Shown here: one piece after another, positions 1-8,300 of the stretch
Position numbering within the stretch: the stretch's first letter is position 1
Layout of the letters: every line of letters begins with the position of its first letter
NCBI GenBank assembly: GCA_002299675.1
Contig: DBOW01000067.1
Location: 1-13,370 of the forward strand
Source: Solobacterium sp. UBA636
GTDB taxonomy: Bacteria > Bacillota_I > Bacilli_A > Erysipelotrichales > Erysipelotrichaceae
DNA: 13,370 bases
Reading direction: 5' to 3'
Program-made: the position numbers and the translations under genes
Notes under the pieces: generated by a model
Databases searched by the model: none
What the model was told of the DNA's origin: nothing
The model's input: only the letters and a program-made list of their open reading frames with translations

Positions 1-130
1 GGCTATAGTAAAACAGATGATTGTGGAAAACGGTACTGAAGCTGATGTAATAGCTGGCGCTACTATGTCCAGCAAAGTAATCAGAGCTGCACTGATAGAT
101 GCCCTTAAGGAAAGAATTGAACAGAAGTAA
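1..130 (+). CDS. FMN-binding domain protein, C-terminal end (partial)
   Basis: Only the last 42 residues of this gene lie in the window (first full codon at 2, stop TAA 128-130). They contain the ADVIAGATMSSKVI segment. This matches the flavinylation motif of the FMN_bind family (RnfG/NqrC-like and related flavoprotein domains), where ApbE attaches FMN covalently to the threonine of GATxxS. That threonine is encoded at 62-64. The segment after the motif (RAALIDALKERIEQK) is the usual C-terminal helix. Such proteins act at or outside the membrane in electron transfer; which kind this is cannot be told from the tail. It could be a stand-alone FMN-binding lipoprotein or the end of a fumarate-reductase-like flavoprotein. 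Confidence 0.8.
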   Translation, partial: AIVKQMIVENGTEADVIAGATMSSKVIRAALIDALKERIEQK

Positions 131-197
131 AATTATAGCTCTGTCTAATGTCATTTTTAATGTATATTACTGTGATAAGATTGATATGGGGAATCAT

Positions 198-203
198 GGA
201 GGA
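198..203 (+). promoter_or_regulatory. Ribosome binding site of the alanyl-tRNA editing gene
   Basis: GGAGGA lies 5 bases before the ATG at 209. It is the strongest SD in the left part of the window and fixes the start. The preceding 131-197 stretch shows no convincing promoter; a weak TGTGATAAG extended -10-like element at 171-179 lacks a good -35. Confidence 0.75.
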
Positions 204-208
204 ATAAT

Positions 209-1360
209 ATGCTCAATAAACATTATGATAACTGGCTGGATACAGAAATAGATACTATTGTTGAAGATGTATTTAAAGATGAAAAAGGATACTGGCATCA
301 TTTAAAGGATACTGTCTATTATCACGAAAGTGGTGGTCAGCATAGCGACCTGGCCTATATAAATGGCAATAAAATACTTGGCAGCAGAATTGAAAACGGC
401 AAACTGTACTGCCTGCTTGATAAAGAACTAACTGGCAGTGTGCACGTAACTGTAGACAGAGAAGACAGAATCATCAGAAGTCAGATTCACACAGCACAGC
501 ACGTAATGTGTTCATATATAAATAAACATTATGACGCGAGAACCGTAGCTTTCTTTAATGATGACAAAGAAGCCGGAGCGGAAATGGCGTTTAAGGAAAT
601 AAACGATGAAATAATTAAAGATATTGAAAATGTGGTTAATAACGCTATTGTTGAAGATCTCAAGGTTGAAATCTTCTATCCATCTCCTGAAGAAGTAAAA
701 GGTCTTGTAAGAGATGAAAAACTGGAACATGACAAATTAAGAGCGGTAAGAATAGGCGATATTGATTTTGATATGTGCGGCTGTATTCATGTACCAAGTT
801 TAAGATATCTGCAGATGTTCAAAATTGAAAGATATGAGAAAACAACCCGAGGCTATAAAATATTCTTTCTGGTTGGCGATCAGTTTAAGAACACCTACAA
901 TATGCAGTATGAAATATTAAAGAAAGCTTCCGCCAAGCTGGCTTCACCGGTCTATGAAATAGATAGCGCAATTGATAAACTTAATGCCGAATTGAAGGAA
1001 TCAGTCAATAAATATAATATCCTGAATAATGATTATTTGAGTCTGCTGGCTAATAAATATATTGAAAAAGATGATGAAAATCTGATTGAAATATTTGATA
1101 ATTTAGATAATAAAAATCTTTCTAAACTTGTATCTATTATTACAAACAGTTCAAAGAAAACAGTATTCTTTATTAACTGTATGGATGAAAGGATGCATCT
1201 GATAATTTCTCATCATAAAGATATAGATATTAAAGCCAATGAATTATTTAAACAGCTGGCCTCTAAATATAATCTTAAAGGCGGTGGCAATCCTTATATG
1301 GCCCAGGGTGGCGGTAATAAGAATCTGTCAATTATTGAAGATATAAAGGAATTAATATAA
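209..1360 (+). CDS. Alanyl-tRNA editing protein (AlaX-like) with DHHA1 domain
   Basis: A 383-aa protein related to the editing half of alanyl-tRNA synthetase; this family hydrolyses Ser- or Gly-mischarged tRNA-Ala in the cytoplasm. An N-terminal barrel has the ESGGQHSD block (residues 40-47), the usual ESGGQxSD of AlaRS/AlaX. The zinc ligands of the editing site are visible: HTAQH (H94, H98) and CGCIH (C190, H194), corresponding to HxxxH and CxxxH. A helical region follows (about 235-310). The C-terminal DHHA1 domain ends in the glycine-rich KGGGNPYMAQGGG (about 357-370). No aminoacylation domain is present, so this is a free-standing trans-editing factor of the long type. An SD lies 5 bases before the start. 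The gene ends one base before a strong terminator. A DHHA1-domain phosphoesterase is an unlikely alternative, because the DHH motif is absent. Confidence 0.9.
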   Translation: MLNKHYDNWLDTEIDTIVEDVFKDEKGYWHHLKDTVYYHESGGQHSDLAYINGNKILGSRIENGKLYCLLDKELTGSVHVTVDREDRIIRSQIHTAQHVMCSYINKHYDARTVAFFNDDKEAGAEMAFKEINDEIIKDIENVVNNAIVEDLKVEIFYPSPEEVKGLVRDEKLEHDKLRAVRIGDIDFDMCGCIHVPSLRYLQMFKIERYEKTTRGYKIFFLVGDQFKNTYNMQYEILKKASAKLASPVYEIDSAIDKLNAELKESVNKYNILNNDYLSLLANKYIEKDDENLIEIFDNLDNKNLSKLVSIITNSSKKTVFFINCMDERMHLIISHHKDIDIKANELFKQLASKYNLKGGGNPYMAQGGGNKNLSIIEDIKELI

Positions 1361-1392
1361 AAAGAAAAGTCCTTATGACAGGGCTTTTCTTT
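1361..1392. terminator. Bidirectional intrinsic terminator
   Basis: A 12-bp stem (arm 1361-1372, arm 1381-1392, one T-G pair) encloses the 8-base loop TTATGACA. The arms are AAAGAAAAGTCC and GGGCTTTTCTTT, so each strand has a T-rich 3' side. It sits between the convergent alanyl-tRNA editing gene (stop 1360) and the YitT-family gene (stop 1417) and can end transcription from both. Confidence 0.85.
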
Positions 1393-1416
1393 ATCGATAA
1401 TACTGTGTGAATAATT

Positions 1417-2277
1417 TTAGCTGAAGTGTGCACCCGATGGATTTTTAACCTTTGGATTATACATTATTTCCTTACAGTTATAGACAGTCACAAAGGCTTT
1501 TGGATCTGTCTTTTTAACATAGTCCATCAGCATCGCATATTCATGTTTATTTACCAGGGTTACTATTTCCATTTTCTTTTCCATAGTATAGGCACCATAG
1601 CCTTCATAAAGAGTTGCACCTGATACTATTTCGTCAACTATATATTTTCTGATCTGTTCATAATGTTTAGAGACAATCGACACTCTTTTAATATTAATAG
1701 ACTGATACAAGAAATGGTCAAGTACTATACCGTTTAAGTAAGTACCCAGTATTGATAAGATTGCTGTTTTGGCATCATAGAAGATGACAGAAGAAAGCGC
1801 AATGACAAGCCCGATATAGGAAATAGATTTACCAAGATCAATATATAGATATTTGTTCAGGATTTTTCCCAGAATATCTATTCCGCCACTTGAGGCATTT
1901 ACTGAGAACAGTAGACTTTGACCAAAACTTACCAGGAAGAGGTAACAGAACATATCCAGAGCTGGTTCACCAAGTACTGAAACATAGTCAGGAATTGCGA
2001 TTTCCAGTACCGCCATAAAAAGCGGGAAAACTATTGAGGCATAGGCTGTTTTGCCACCAAATTCTTTGCCGATCAGGAAGTAGCCAAGTATAAGACAGAT
2101 GATATTGAGAATTAAGGTAATATTAGAAACCGGCAGAGGAATCAGGTTGCTTAGAATGATTGCCAGACCGGAAATAGAGGCAATAGTCAGGTGACTGGGA
2201 ACCAGAAAGAAATAGACTGAGCAGGCGACAATAAATGATCCGATAGTTATTACAAAATAATCTTTAAATTTCTTCAT
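1417..2277 (-). CDS. YitT family membrane protein (DUF161 plus DUF2179)
   Basis: A 286-aa membrane protein with the full YitT layout. Five to six hydrophobic segments lie in residues 1-190 (near 8-26, 31-47, 53-70, 78-94, 107-126 and 150-168). The family block SSGGIDILGKILNKY is at 129-143. A soluble DUF2179 domain follows (about 197-280), including GATLYEGYGAYT (220-231) and EIVTLVNKHE (237-246). The family is common in multiple copies in Firmicutes; its transported substrate, if any, is not established. The gene converges on the terminator at 1361-1392 and diverges from arsC with only 41 bp between start codons. No clear SD precedes the ATG on the minus strand (ACTAAGTTC), so translation may be weak or the leader very short. 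Length is normal for the family and no lesion is seen. Confidence 0.9.
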   Translation of the reverse strand: MKKFKDYFVITIGSFIVACSVYFFLVPSHLTIASISGLAIILSNLIPLPVSNITLILNIICLILGYFLIGKEFGGKTAYASIVFPLFMAVLEIAIPDYVSVLGEPALDMFCYLFLVSFGQSLLFSVNASSGGIDILGKILNKYLYIDLGKSISYIGLVIALSSVIFYDAKTAILSILGTYLNGIVLDHFLYQSINIKRVSIVSKHYEQIRKYIVDEIVSGATLYEGYGAYTMEKKMEIVTLVNKHEYAMLMDYVKKTDPKAFVTVYNCKEIMYNPKVKNPSGAHFS

Positions 2278-2301
2278 GAACTTAGTATATCATTGTAGAA
2301 T
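2273..2301 (+). promoter_or_regulatory. Candidate promoter of the arsC-jetABCD operon
   Basis: TAGAAT (2296-2301) is a good -10 match. TTCATG (2273-2278) stands 17 bases upstream as a weak -35 and overlaps the start codon of the divergent YitT-family gene. On the minus strand TACAAT (2292-2297) could be the -10 of that gene, so the two promoters would overlap and compete. The case rests on position and spacing; the -35 match is only 3 of 6. Confidence 0.3.
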
Positions 2302-2318
2302 AGTAACAGAGATTAATA

Positions 2319-2714
2319 ATGAAAAAAGTAGCTTTTATCTGTGTACATAACTCCTGTCGAAGTCAGATTGCCGAAGCACTGGGCAAGTATTATGCATCTG
2401 ATGTTTTTGAAAGCTATTCAGCCGGTACTGAATTAAAAAACAGTATTAATCCAGATGCAGTCAGACTTATGAAAGAAATCTATGATATTGATATGAAAAA
2501 AACTCAGCATCCAAAGCTGATAAATGATATACCGGATGTGGATATTGCGATATCCATGGGCTGTAATGTAGGCTGTCCATATATTGGAAAAGAATTTGAT
2601 GATAACTGGATGCTCGATGATCCAAGTGGCAAAAATGATGAAGAATTTATTAAGGTTATTAAACAGATAGAAATAAAAATAAAAGAACTGAAAGAAAGAT
2701 TAAACAATGAATAA
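2319..2714 (+). CDS. arsC: Arsenate reductase, thioredoxin-coupled type (LMW phosphatase fold)
   Basis: A 131-aa protein of the low-molecular-weight tyrosine phosphatase fold. The P-loop CVHNSCRS (C8 to R14, S15) is the CX5R anion-binding site. C82 and C86 in MGCNVGCP are the resolving cysteines of the redox relay, and LDDPSGK (99-105) carries the aspartate general acid. In the family this reduces As(V) to As(III), with electrons from thioredoxin. The two resolving cysteines are three residues apart, against six in S. aureus ArsC; the GCNVxCP form is, from memory, common in clostridial and archaeal homologues. No arsR, acr3 or arsB is beside it. Its last codons overlap the first codons of jetA by 8 bases (2707-2714), so it heads the Wadjet operon. 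The SD is weak (AGAGA, 2308-2312). Whether it serves arsenic resistance or acts on another oxyanion or phosphoprotein is open. Confidence 0.88.
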   Translation: MKKVAFICVHNSCRSQIAEALGKYYASDVFESYSAGTELKNSINPDAVRLMKEIYDIDMKKTQHPKLINDIPDVDIAISMGCNVGCPYIGKEFDDNWMLDDPSGKNDEEFIKVIKQIEIKIKELKERLNNE

Positions 2715-4176
2715 CTATTATGAAGCTATAAATGAGGTATCCTATCTTTGCGTACCTAATGCCAGAATATATCGATCTATCATGCACATCTGTTATATAG
2801 CCAACAGACAGATGCGTTTTCAGCTTTATAAAGAAGACATCTATGAAGAACTTAAAAAAGATGAATACTTCAATAATTATTCAATGGATGATCTTAAGCT
2901 TGACCTGGACCAGCTTGTCTTATGGCATAACCTTAATGCCATCCAGGATCCTGGTATTGTTCATACCATAGCTGAATATAAAAACCGTCAGTTTCGCTAT
3001 TCAATGACTGAACAGGCTGTTGAAATCGAAAGACTGGCCGAAAGACTGGAAAATCTCAGTGTTGAATCGGCAAGTCTTTCAGCTAATTATTTTGTCAAGA
3101 TAGAAAATCTTCTGGATAAAGTTGGAACACTTAAAAATGGAAATCTTGATGAAATATATGACTGGTGGCATGACCTCCAGGATGTTTTTAAAACACTGAA
3201 TCAGAACTATCAGGATTATCTCAGGGATTTCTATACTGTTGATGTAAAAGTACTTGTACAGGTAATGGACTTTGTGAATCACAAAGAGAAATTTACATTA
3301 TATCTTCAGGAATTTATTTATCAGATGCAGATTCATTCAAGACGTATACAGAAGATGCTTAAAGATAATGACGAAACGATTGAAAAAGTTATTTTAACTA
3401 AAGTTGTACAGAGTGAACTTGATATTCCAAGAGTTATCAACAAGGAAACAAACAAAGATGTTATTGATCAGGATATAAGAAACAAATATCACGCCTTTAA
3501 AAACTGGTTTTTGCCTGATAATGGTCATCCAGCTGAATATACAAGGGTACTTGAAATTACAAACGATATAATACGTAACGTCATTGAAAAAGCTGTTACC
3601 ATAGCTTCCATAAACAGTTATGGCTACAGCCGTAAAGATGACTACAAAAAGTTTATGGAAATGTTTATTAACTGTTCTGATATTAAAGAAGCACATAAGC
3701 TGTCAGCTCACTTTTTCGGCATTCAGAATATCGAACACTACCGGCTGCTACATGAAGCTGAAAATCCATCTTTTAGAACAAGCGCCTTTAATATGGAAAG
3801 TGACGAAATTGAATTAAGCTCCAATTCCAGAAGCTATCGCGAAAAAAGAGAAAAAGAAGGTTTTAGTGACAACGAAGAAGAAAAGGCAAAACAGAAAGAA
3901 AAATACTTAAAAGAAGCTGAGAAAAAGAAAAACTACATGCTTCGCTATATAAACAATGGAATACTGGACATTGAAACAATTGAAGAAACTGTACCTGAAT
4001 TTGTGCGTACTACACTTTTAAGCTGGATTTCAAATGCCAATCTTAGTGAGGATAAAAGAAGCATTACTGAATATGGCCAGAAATTTGAACTGGTCAGAAA
4101 AGAAGGCGAATGTACACTGAAGTGTCAGGATGGAAATATTACTATGCCAAGATATGAAATGAGGTTTGAAGAATGA
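2707..4176 (+). CDS. jetA: Wadjet type III protein JetA (DUF2397/TIGR02677, kleisin-like)
   Basis: A 489-aa protein, the length expected for DUF2397 proteins (about 490 aa). Residues 10-60 carry the family's opening: VPNARIYRSIMHICYIANRQ, then a winged-helix-like region with LDQLVLWHNLNAIQDPG (67-83). A helical stretch follows (about 105-240), including the conserved NHKEKFTLYLQEFIYQMQ core near 192-209. The segment IELSSNSRSYREKREKEGF (about 372-390) is typical of the family before the charged linker and C-terminal domain. In Wadjet complexes JetA is the kleisin-like subunit that bridges the JetC heads and binds JetB. There is no strong SD, only a purine run at 2691-2699; the start overlaps the arsC stop, so translation is probably coupled. 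Its own stop overlaps jetB by 4 bases (ATGA). The type III assignment rests on recalled family patterns and on the gene set. Confidence 0.88.
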   Translation: MNNYYEAINEVSYLCVPNARIYRSIMHICYIANRQMRFQLYKEDIYEELKKDEYFNNYSMDDLKLDLDQLVLWHNLNAIQDPGIVHTIAEYKNRQFRYSMTEQAVEIERLAERLENLSVESASLSANYFVKIENLLDKVGTLKNGNLDEIYDWWHDLQDVFKTLNQNYQDYLRDFYTVDVKVLVQVMDFVNHKEKFTLYLQEFIYQMQIHSRRIQKMLKDNDETIEKVILTKVVQSELDIPRVINKETNKDVIDQDIRNKYHAFKNWFLPDNGHPAEYTRVLEITNDIIRNVIEKAVTIASINSYGYSRKDDYKKFMEMFINCSDIKEAHKLSAHFFGIQNIEHYRLLHEAENPSFRTSAFNMESDEIELSSNSRSYREKREKEGFSDNEEEKAKQKEKYLKEAEKKKNYMLRYINNGILDIETIEETVPEFVRTTLLSWISNANLSEDKRSITEYGQKFELVRKEGECTLKCQDGNITMPRYEMRFEE

Positions 4177-5306
4177 ATGCACTGGAAAAACTCATGGACA
4201 GCTACTGGATTATAAAAGACTTCGATAAAGAAGATTATTTTGAAATCCGAAAAAATATAAACAGCTATAAAATTTTTATTGTGGAAAAACTGGGCTGGCG
4301 CTTAATTGCGGTTGAAGGCTTAATTAAAATAGAGAAAATACCATCTCATGCCGAAAGCTTTATGGGAATCGGTGATTTTAATGACATTCACGACTACATA
4401 ATACTCTGTGCATTATTAATGTATCTGGAAGACAAAGATGAACACTCGCAGTTTCTTCTTTCTGAGCTTATTCATTATATTGAAGCCGTATTGAGTGAAA
4501 AAGTAGAAGTAGACTGGACAAGCTTCGCGCAAAGGAAATCTCTTGTCAGAGTGCTGCAGTATGCAGAAAAAATACATTTATTAAAAGTGTATGAGGGAAG
4601 AAGTGAAAACTTTGCGGGCGAAAGTAACAGCGAAGTGCTTTATGAAAACACTGGTGTATCCCGCTATTTCGCTACTTCATTTCCGGTTGATATTCGGGAA
4701 TTTAATACCATTGAAGATTTTGAGAAGAAAAGATTTGATGAACTGGAAGATGAAAGAGGAAGCCTAAGAAGTCAGAGAGTTTTCCGTCAGCTTTTTACCT
4801 GCCCAATGCTGTATTTTGAAAATGGCAATTCACCAGATGCTCTTTATATAAAGAATCAGTATAAACAGATATCCAGGCTGGCTGAAGACAATTTTGGCAT
4901 GAAGATGGTCTATTCCAAAAACATGGCGGCTCTGGTCTATGTTGATAAAAACGGTACCGGTCTATTACATCCAGGTACTTCGATGATAAGCGATATAGCT
5001 CTTCTGTTTTCCGAGTATGTCAGTACTTATTGTCGTGATTTAAGAAGATTTACTATTGATGAAAATGATCTGATTCATTTAAATAATGATAAATTGAACA
5101 AAATATTAATCGATATAAAAAAGAAATATTCTACTCTCTGGAGTAAGGAATATCGTGAAATGAGCGATGAAAAATATTTGAGAAAAATAAAAGAATACTT
5201 AAGCGATTTTCAGTTAATAAAAATAATGGATAATGAAGTAATCATTTATCCATCAGCTGTACTGATTAAGGGAAGCTATGGAAATAATATAGGGGTAAAC
5301 AAATGA
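4173..5306 (+). CDS. jetB: Wadjet type III protein JetB (DUF2398/TIGR02678, KITE/MukE-like)
   Basis: A 377-aa protein, the usual length of DUF2398 proteins (about 375 aa). An N-terminal helical region leads into EKLGWRLIAVEGLIKIEKIP (about 38-57), the conserved GWRL block. YIILCALLMYLEDKD (about 75-89) is the next conserved helix. Then comes RQLFTCPMLYF (about 205-215), and further on FGMKMVYSKNMAALVYVD (about 246-263), which matches the family's closing strand pair. In Wadjet, JetB is the KITE subunit; it dimerises through winged helices and binds the JetA kleisin next to the JetC motor. The start ATG overlaps the jetA stop (ATGA) and has GAGG (4161-4164) 8 bases upstream. The stop overlaps the jetC start by 4 bases. 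No transmembrane or catalytic motif is seen, as expected for a structural subunit. Confidence 0.85.
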   Translation: MNALEKLMDSYWIIKDFDKEDYFEIRKNINSYKIFIVEKLGWRLIAVEGLIKIEKIPSHAESFMGIGDFNDIHDYIILCALLMYLEDKDEHSQFLLSELIHYIEAVLSEKVEVDWTSFAQRKSLVRVLQYAEKIHLLKVYEGRSENFAGESNSEVLYENTGVSRYFATSFPVDIREFNTIEDFEKKRFDELEDERGSLRSQRVFRQLFTCPMLYFENGNSPDALYIKNQYKQISRLAEDNFGMKMVYSKNMAALVYVDKNGTGLLHPGTSMISDIALLFSEYVSTYCRDLRRFTIDENDLIHLNNDKLNKILIDIKKKYSTLWSKEYREMSDEKYLRKIKEYLSDFQLIKIMDNEVIIYPSAVLIKGSYGNNIGVNK

Positions 5307-8300
5307 GCGAAAGATGGAAAATGAACAGAATTGGCTTCGTCAATTTCTGGGTTTATAAAGATGACTGCTTCAATTTCGAAGATGGCAAACTGTTATTAAG
5401 AGGCCAGAACGGTTCCGGTAAATCAATTACCACTCAGTCTTTTATTCCCTTTATTCTGGATGGTGACAGAAGTCCAAACAGACTAGACCCCTTTGGCTCG
5501 CAGGACAGAAAAATGGAATACTATTTTCTGCTTGATGGGCAAAGAGAAGATGCCACGGGATATCTTTATCTGGAATTCAAAAAAGAAGAAAGCGATGAAT
5601 ATATTACCATTGGCATAGGTCAGCACGCTCATGCTGGAAGAGCGATGACCTTCTGGGGCTTTGTAATACTGGATGGAAGAAGGATTGGCTATGATATTAA
5701 TCTGTACCGCCAAAGCGGAAAAGTTAAGATACCTTATGAAAAAAATGAACTGAAGAAAATACTTGGTGAAAATACGCCATTCACCGATTCCTCTAAGCAG
5801 TATAAGGAATATGTAAATAAATATCTCTTTGGTTTTGAAAGAATTGATCAGTATGAACAGTTTGTAGATTTATTGATTAAAGTAAGGTCGCCTAAGCTCT
5901 CCAAGGAATTTAAACCAACCAAGGTCTATGAAATACTGAATGAATCTCTGCAGACTTTATCTGATGATGACATCAGGAGTCTTGTTCAGGCTATGGAGAA
6001 AATGGATTCTATTCAGCAGAAACTGAGTGACTATAAAAAGACAAAGTCATCTTTAATCAGTATTTTAAAGGAATATAAGAAATACAATGCCTATCTGCTC
6101 AATAAAAAAGCCAGCAGATATAAACAGGCCTCAATTGATTATAAAAATGAGGAGAGTCTTTATCATAGCTTAATTGAAGAAACTGAACACTACAAAGAAA
6201 AACTCAGCATAGATGAAAATGAAAAGACAGTTCTTGAGGCTGACATTAAAGCCCTGAAAGAAGAAATCGCTCAGTATCTGGATCCAGAAATGGAAAATAT
6301 AGACCGAAAATTATCTAACGCAAACTTGCAGAGTACAGAACTGAATAAAAGATTGATAAACAAAAACAGTCAGATTGAAAATAAAAAATCTCAGATTTAT
6401 CTGGATGAAAAGAAAGTAAATGAAATAAAAGAAGACTGTCAGTATCTGTTTGACAGCTGTCATAAGATTCTTAGGGAAATGGATGAAATGAACAGTGATA
6501 TCCAGGGTGAATTTCATAGTGAAGTTACAGCCTGGATTAAAGAGAATAAAGATTTAAATATTGATCTGATAGAATCAATGATAAAGAATCTGAACAGTTC
6601 ATTAATTAATGCCAGGGAGTCTATAAAAGAATATGGTATGGCAGAGAAGTATTTTAATGAAGCTAAAGACAGAGAAAATGAACATAGAGTATTACTGGAA
6701 AGTAAAGAAAAAGAAAAAGAAGAAACTGAGCTTAATAAGCAGAATATTCAGGATGCCATTATAACATCATTAGAAGAGATGGATGATAATCTTTTCTATA
6801 CCCCGGATACAAATACGTTAAGTAAGGCTGTTGAAATAATTTCTTCTTATGAAAACAGTAATGATATGATTGTCTTTAATAATCTGTTCAGAAAGGATTT
6901 TGACTCAAAACTGGATATACAGAAATCAAAGAAACTGGAATATGAAAACAGAATTAATACCATTTTAGAAGCTATAAATAAGCTGGAGAAAGAGTATCAG
7001 GATATTCTTTCTCAGAAAGACATGGAACCGGAAAGAGACAGTGAATCTAAACAGATCAGAGAGCTGCTTAAAGAAAAGGGAATTGAAGCTGTTCCTTTCT
7101 ATAAAACAGTTACTTTTAATGATAGATTAAGTGAAGAAAGAAAGGCGGTTATTGAATCTGCGCTTACAAAAGCCGGCTTATTAGATGCCCTGGTTGTCAG
7201 TGAAAAAGACTATCACCTTATTAAGGAAAGATATCCCGAGCTTCTTGATGTGGTTATTCATTCGGAATTTAAGGGAAACTACTCCTTTAATGAACTGCTT
7301 ATTGAAGAAAACCTTCCTAAAGAAATAAATACTGAAGTTAATAAAATACTTTCTGGCTTTGGAAAGGATTTTGTGATTGATGATAATGGCATTTTCTGTC
7401 ATGGTCTTATTGAGGGAAGAGGAAATAAAAAGGCTTCGGAATATGTTGGTGTTTTGGCCAGAAAGCGTAAAAAGGAAGAACTGTTAAGAAATAAACAGCT
7501 GGAAATAGATGCTCAGGAAAATATCCGCCAGGAAACAGAGAATTCGCTGGAGATTGTATTATCGACAATTGAGGGGATGAATGAAGAATATGATTCAATT
7601 CCTGATCTGAATGAATTAAATAATACTGTTTTAAAGATTACCCAGATTAATCTGGCTTTAAATGAAATGATCAGGAAGCAGCAGGAACTGGAAAATAATT
7701 CAATAATACTTGAACAGAAAAAGAACGAGAAATATCAGGATATGATAAGAAACTGCCGTAATCTTCCATATTCCAGAAGTATAAAAGATATTGACCAGGT
7801 AATAGAGTCTTTAAGTCTTTATAGAGAAGATTTTAATAAGCTGCATATTAAGAAAAATGCGCTGAAGGAAAAGGAAGCGGTTATTTCTTCTTTAGAAGAT
7901 ACTCTGGATAATGAAAGAACAGATATTGATCTTCTTTATAAAGAAAAAGATGATATTAGTATTGAGCTTCAAAGTGTATTAAAGCTTATTGAGAACTTAA
8001 AGACTTATCTGAATAATCCGGAATTCAGAGAAAAGGCTTTAAAACTGGAAAATCTTCATAATAAAGAAAATGAATATTTAGACAGGAAAGAAGAACTTTC
8101 TAATGAAATAGCTGTCTTAAATAATAAGCTCGATAACAGTGAGGAAAGAATTAACAGGCAGAAAGATATCTATGAAAAGAAATACAGTGAATATAATTTC
8201 CTGAAGCTTTATTTTGAAGAGGAACTGAGTCTTAATCTGCTGTTTGAAAGAGGAAATATGTCATTAGATGAATGTGTTAAGGAAGCACTTAAATATGAAG

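Noticed and set aside
3079..3696. Minus-strand ORFs inside jetA
   Set aside because: They are hydrophobic, Phe/Ile-rich translations opposite a well-supported gene, without SD sequences, and are typical antisense shadows of A-rich coding DNA.
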